A DNA stretch of 6,562 nt from DASUAO01 sp046484625. GTDB lineage: Bacteria; Actinomycetota; Acidimicrobiia; IMCC26256; PALSA-555. Position numbers and translations under genes: made by a program. Positions 5,665 to 6,562 of the stretch are shown piece after piece. The notes under the pieces are model-generated. The model was given only the letters and a program-made list of their open reading frames with translations, was not told the DNA's origin and ran no database searches. Position 1 is the stretch's first letter. Each line of letters begins with the position of its first letter. The stretch lies in the NCBI GenBank assembly GCA_046484625.1, contig JAWOIO010000197.1, positions 1-6,562 on the forward strand, read 5' to 3'.

Positions 5665-6562
5665 GGGGCGAGCCCGACGCGCCAAGATCCCTGTGGGCGC
5701 GGCGTGACCAGTCAGTCGGAGCGGAGGCCGAGGTCATCAGCGAGTCCAACGGCCCGCGCGGCCGCATCCACCATCGCCGGGGTCGTCGCTCCAGCGCGCA
5801 CGTCGCCGACGCGGTTCGGGACTCGCCCGCACGCGCCGAGCCGCACGACGCGCTCGCCTGGCTCCCGGTCCCTGCTCCCGACTCCCTCCCCGGGGTCGAT
5901 GAGTTGCTCGCGGCCCACGCCGCCTCGACGGTCACCGAGGCATCGCCGGCCGAGGTGGTCGCGGGTTCGGCGACCGGACTCCCGGGCCCCGGACGGGCCG
6001 AGCCCCACGACGACGCCACGTGGCTGCCGCTCCCGGACTTGAGCGACCTGCCGTCGATCGACGAGCTGCTCTCCCCGGGCGACCGCGTCCCGGCCCCCAC
6101 CGCCCGGGACGTCACCGCCGTCCCGTCGCCCGCCCGTGCCGAACCGCACGATGCCCGCGCGTGGTTGCCGCTCCCCGACGTCGCTGACCTCCCCGAGGTC
6201 GCCGATCTCGTCATGCCGTCGGGCGATGGCTCGGGTCGGCGCGGGGATCGGCCGACCAACGGCAGCCGACCGCGCGCGGCCACCCACACCCGGCATCCGA
6301 TCCGCCGCTTCGTGATGTTGGCGCTCGCGGCCATCACCGCTGGCGCCGTGTACTACGGCAGCCAGGTCCTGCTCGACGGCGGCGCCGACATCGAGGTGCG
6401 CGTCGACGGACGGCTGCTCCAGGTCGAGACCGGCGTGTCGAACATCGCCGATATGTTGGGTGAGCAGCGCATCGGCCTCGGCGACTACGACCGGGTCCTC
6501 CCGAAGGCGAGTGCCGAGGTGCGTGACGGGATGACGGTCCGGGTGCTCCGGGCGTTCCCGGT
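5661..6562 (+). CDS. RpfB-like membrane-anchored cell-wall protein (DUF348 domain) with a repeat-bearing N-terminal tail; 3' end outside the window
   Basis: The frame from GTG 5661 stays open to the window end (300 codons). Residues 1-54 are charged and unremarkable. Residues 55-184 carry three copies of a 29-residue motif (RAEPHD...WLP.P). A basic Arg-rich linker follows (about 190-216), then one hydrophobic segment starting FVMLALAAITAG (about 217-238) that should be a signal anchor. After it a DUF348 domain begins (about 243 on): DIEVRVDGRLLQVETG, then IADMLGEQRIGLGDYDRVLP and DGMTVRVLRA. DUF348 repeats usually precede G5 plus an Rpf lysozyme-like or 3D domain in RpfB/YabE-type proteins that remodel peptidoglycan; the catalytic part lies outside the window. 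Position after metG-tatD matches rpfB in Mycobacterium. The start overlaps the tatD stop (GTGA). ATG 6315 is a possible later start but lacks a ribosome site and would discard the repeats. Basic residues before the anchor suggest that the tail is cytoplasmic. Oddity: such a long tail is not usual for RpfB. Confidence 0.85.
   Translation, partial: MRGEPDAPRSLWARRDQSVGAEAEVISESNGPRGRIHHRRGRRSSAHVADAVRDSPARAEPHDALAWLPVPAPDSLPGVDELLAAHAASTVTEASPAEVVAGSATGLPGPGRAEPHDDATWLPLPDLSDLPSIDELLSPGDRVPAPTARDVTAVPSPARAEPHDARAWLPLPDVADLPEVADLVMPSGDGSGRRGDRPTNGSRPRAATHTRHPIRRFVMLALAAITAGAVYYGSQVLLDGGADIEVRVDGRLLQVETGVSNIADMLGEQRIGLGDYDRVLPKASAEVRDGMTVRVLRAFP
5823..6212 (+). repeat. Three imperfect coding repeats (29 residues each) in the RpfB-like N-terminus
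   Basis: Copies lie at 5823-5909, 5985-6071 and 6126-6212 (protein residues 55-83, 109-137, 156-184), with starts 162 and 141 nt apart. They align without gaps. Fourteen of 29 positions are identical in all three: P2, R4, A5, E6, P7, H8, D9, W13, L14, P15, P17, L22, P23, L28. The third copies and first copies differ mostly at silent sites in the core (GCA/GCC, CGC/CGT, GAG/GAA, GAC/GAT, CTC/TTG). The spacers are Ala/Pro/Val-rich and do not align. The pattern looks like repeated short docking motifs in a flexible tail; the partner is unknown. Confidence 0.85.

Noticed and set aside
5417..6337. Minus-strand open frames opposite the tatD end and the RpfB-like N-terminus, which also show a weak repeat
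   Set aside because: Their repeats are the reverse image of the plus-strand ones and are less well conserved. Differences between copies are largely silent in the plus frame, which also has the anchor and DUF348 domain downstream.

Overview
The window is GC-rich (roughly 70% by eye), with strong G/C preference at third codon positions, tightly packed genes and several GTG starts. This points to a high-GC actinobacterium. The protein wording (TatD, RsmI, a YchF-family protein, a long RpfB-like protein) makes me lean to the Acidimicrobiia or a related deep lineage, but that is an inference without a search. The order rsmI - metG - tatD - rpfB-like is the conserved actinobacterial housekeeping cluster known from Mycobacterium, where ksgA and ispE usually follow.

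Layout. Positions 1-531 (+) hold the C-terminal part of a subtilisin-family serine protease that began before the window. It converges on a small SnoaL/NTF2-fold gene (minus strand, 988 down to 605). That gene is cut by an in-frame TGA exactly where relatives are expected to have a tryptophan, and its lost tail is still readable down to 536. A 63-base divergent intergenic region (989-1051) separates it from a plus-strand run of six genes. These are a YchF/OLA1-family protein whose nucleotide-binding motifs are all degraded (1052-2074), a DUF192 protein (2091-2426), rsmI (2419-3321), metG (3362-4891), tatD (4888-5664), and the first 300 codons of an RpfB-like cell-wall protein (5661 to the window end).

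The plus-strand run looks like one operon or two nested ones. Junctions are 16 nt, an 8-nt overlap, 40 nt, and two identical 4-nt GTGA overlaps. The two genes that follow the larger gaps (the YchF-like gene and metG) lack a clear Shine-Dalgarno sequence. Each instead has a TANNNT -10-like hexamer ending 7-8 nt before the start codon, as expected for leaderless transcripts. Three members act on translation (RsmI on 16S rRNA, MetRS on tRNA charging, a YchF-like ribosome-associated fold). TatD is a metal-dependent nuclease, and the RpfB-like protein belongs to peptidoglycan remodelling and resuscitation.

The two most interesting points are the nucleotide-binding-dead YchF relative with an intact C-terminal region, and the RpfB-like protein. 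The latter has a predicted cytoplasmic N-terminal tail of about 215 residues carrying three copies of a 29-residue motif (core RAEPHD...WLP.P). The copies differ largely at synonymous positions, so they are under protein-level selection. No stretch longer than 300 bases lacks a gene. I see no RNA genes, CRISPR arrays, insertion sequences or convincing terminators.
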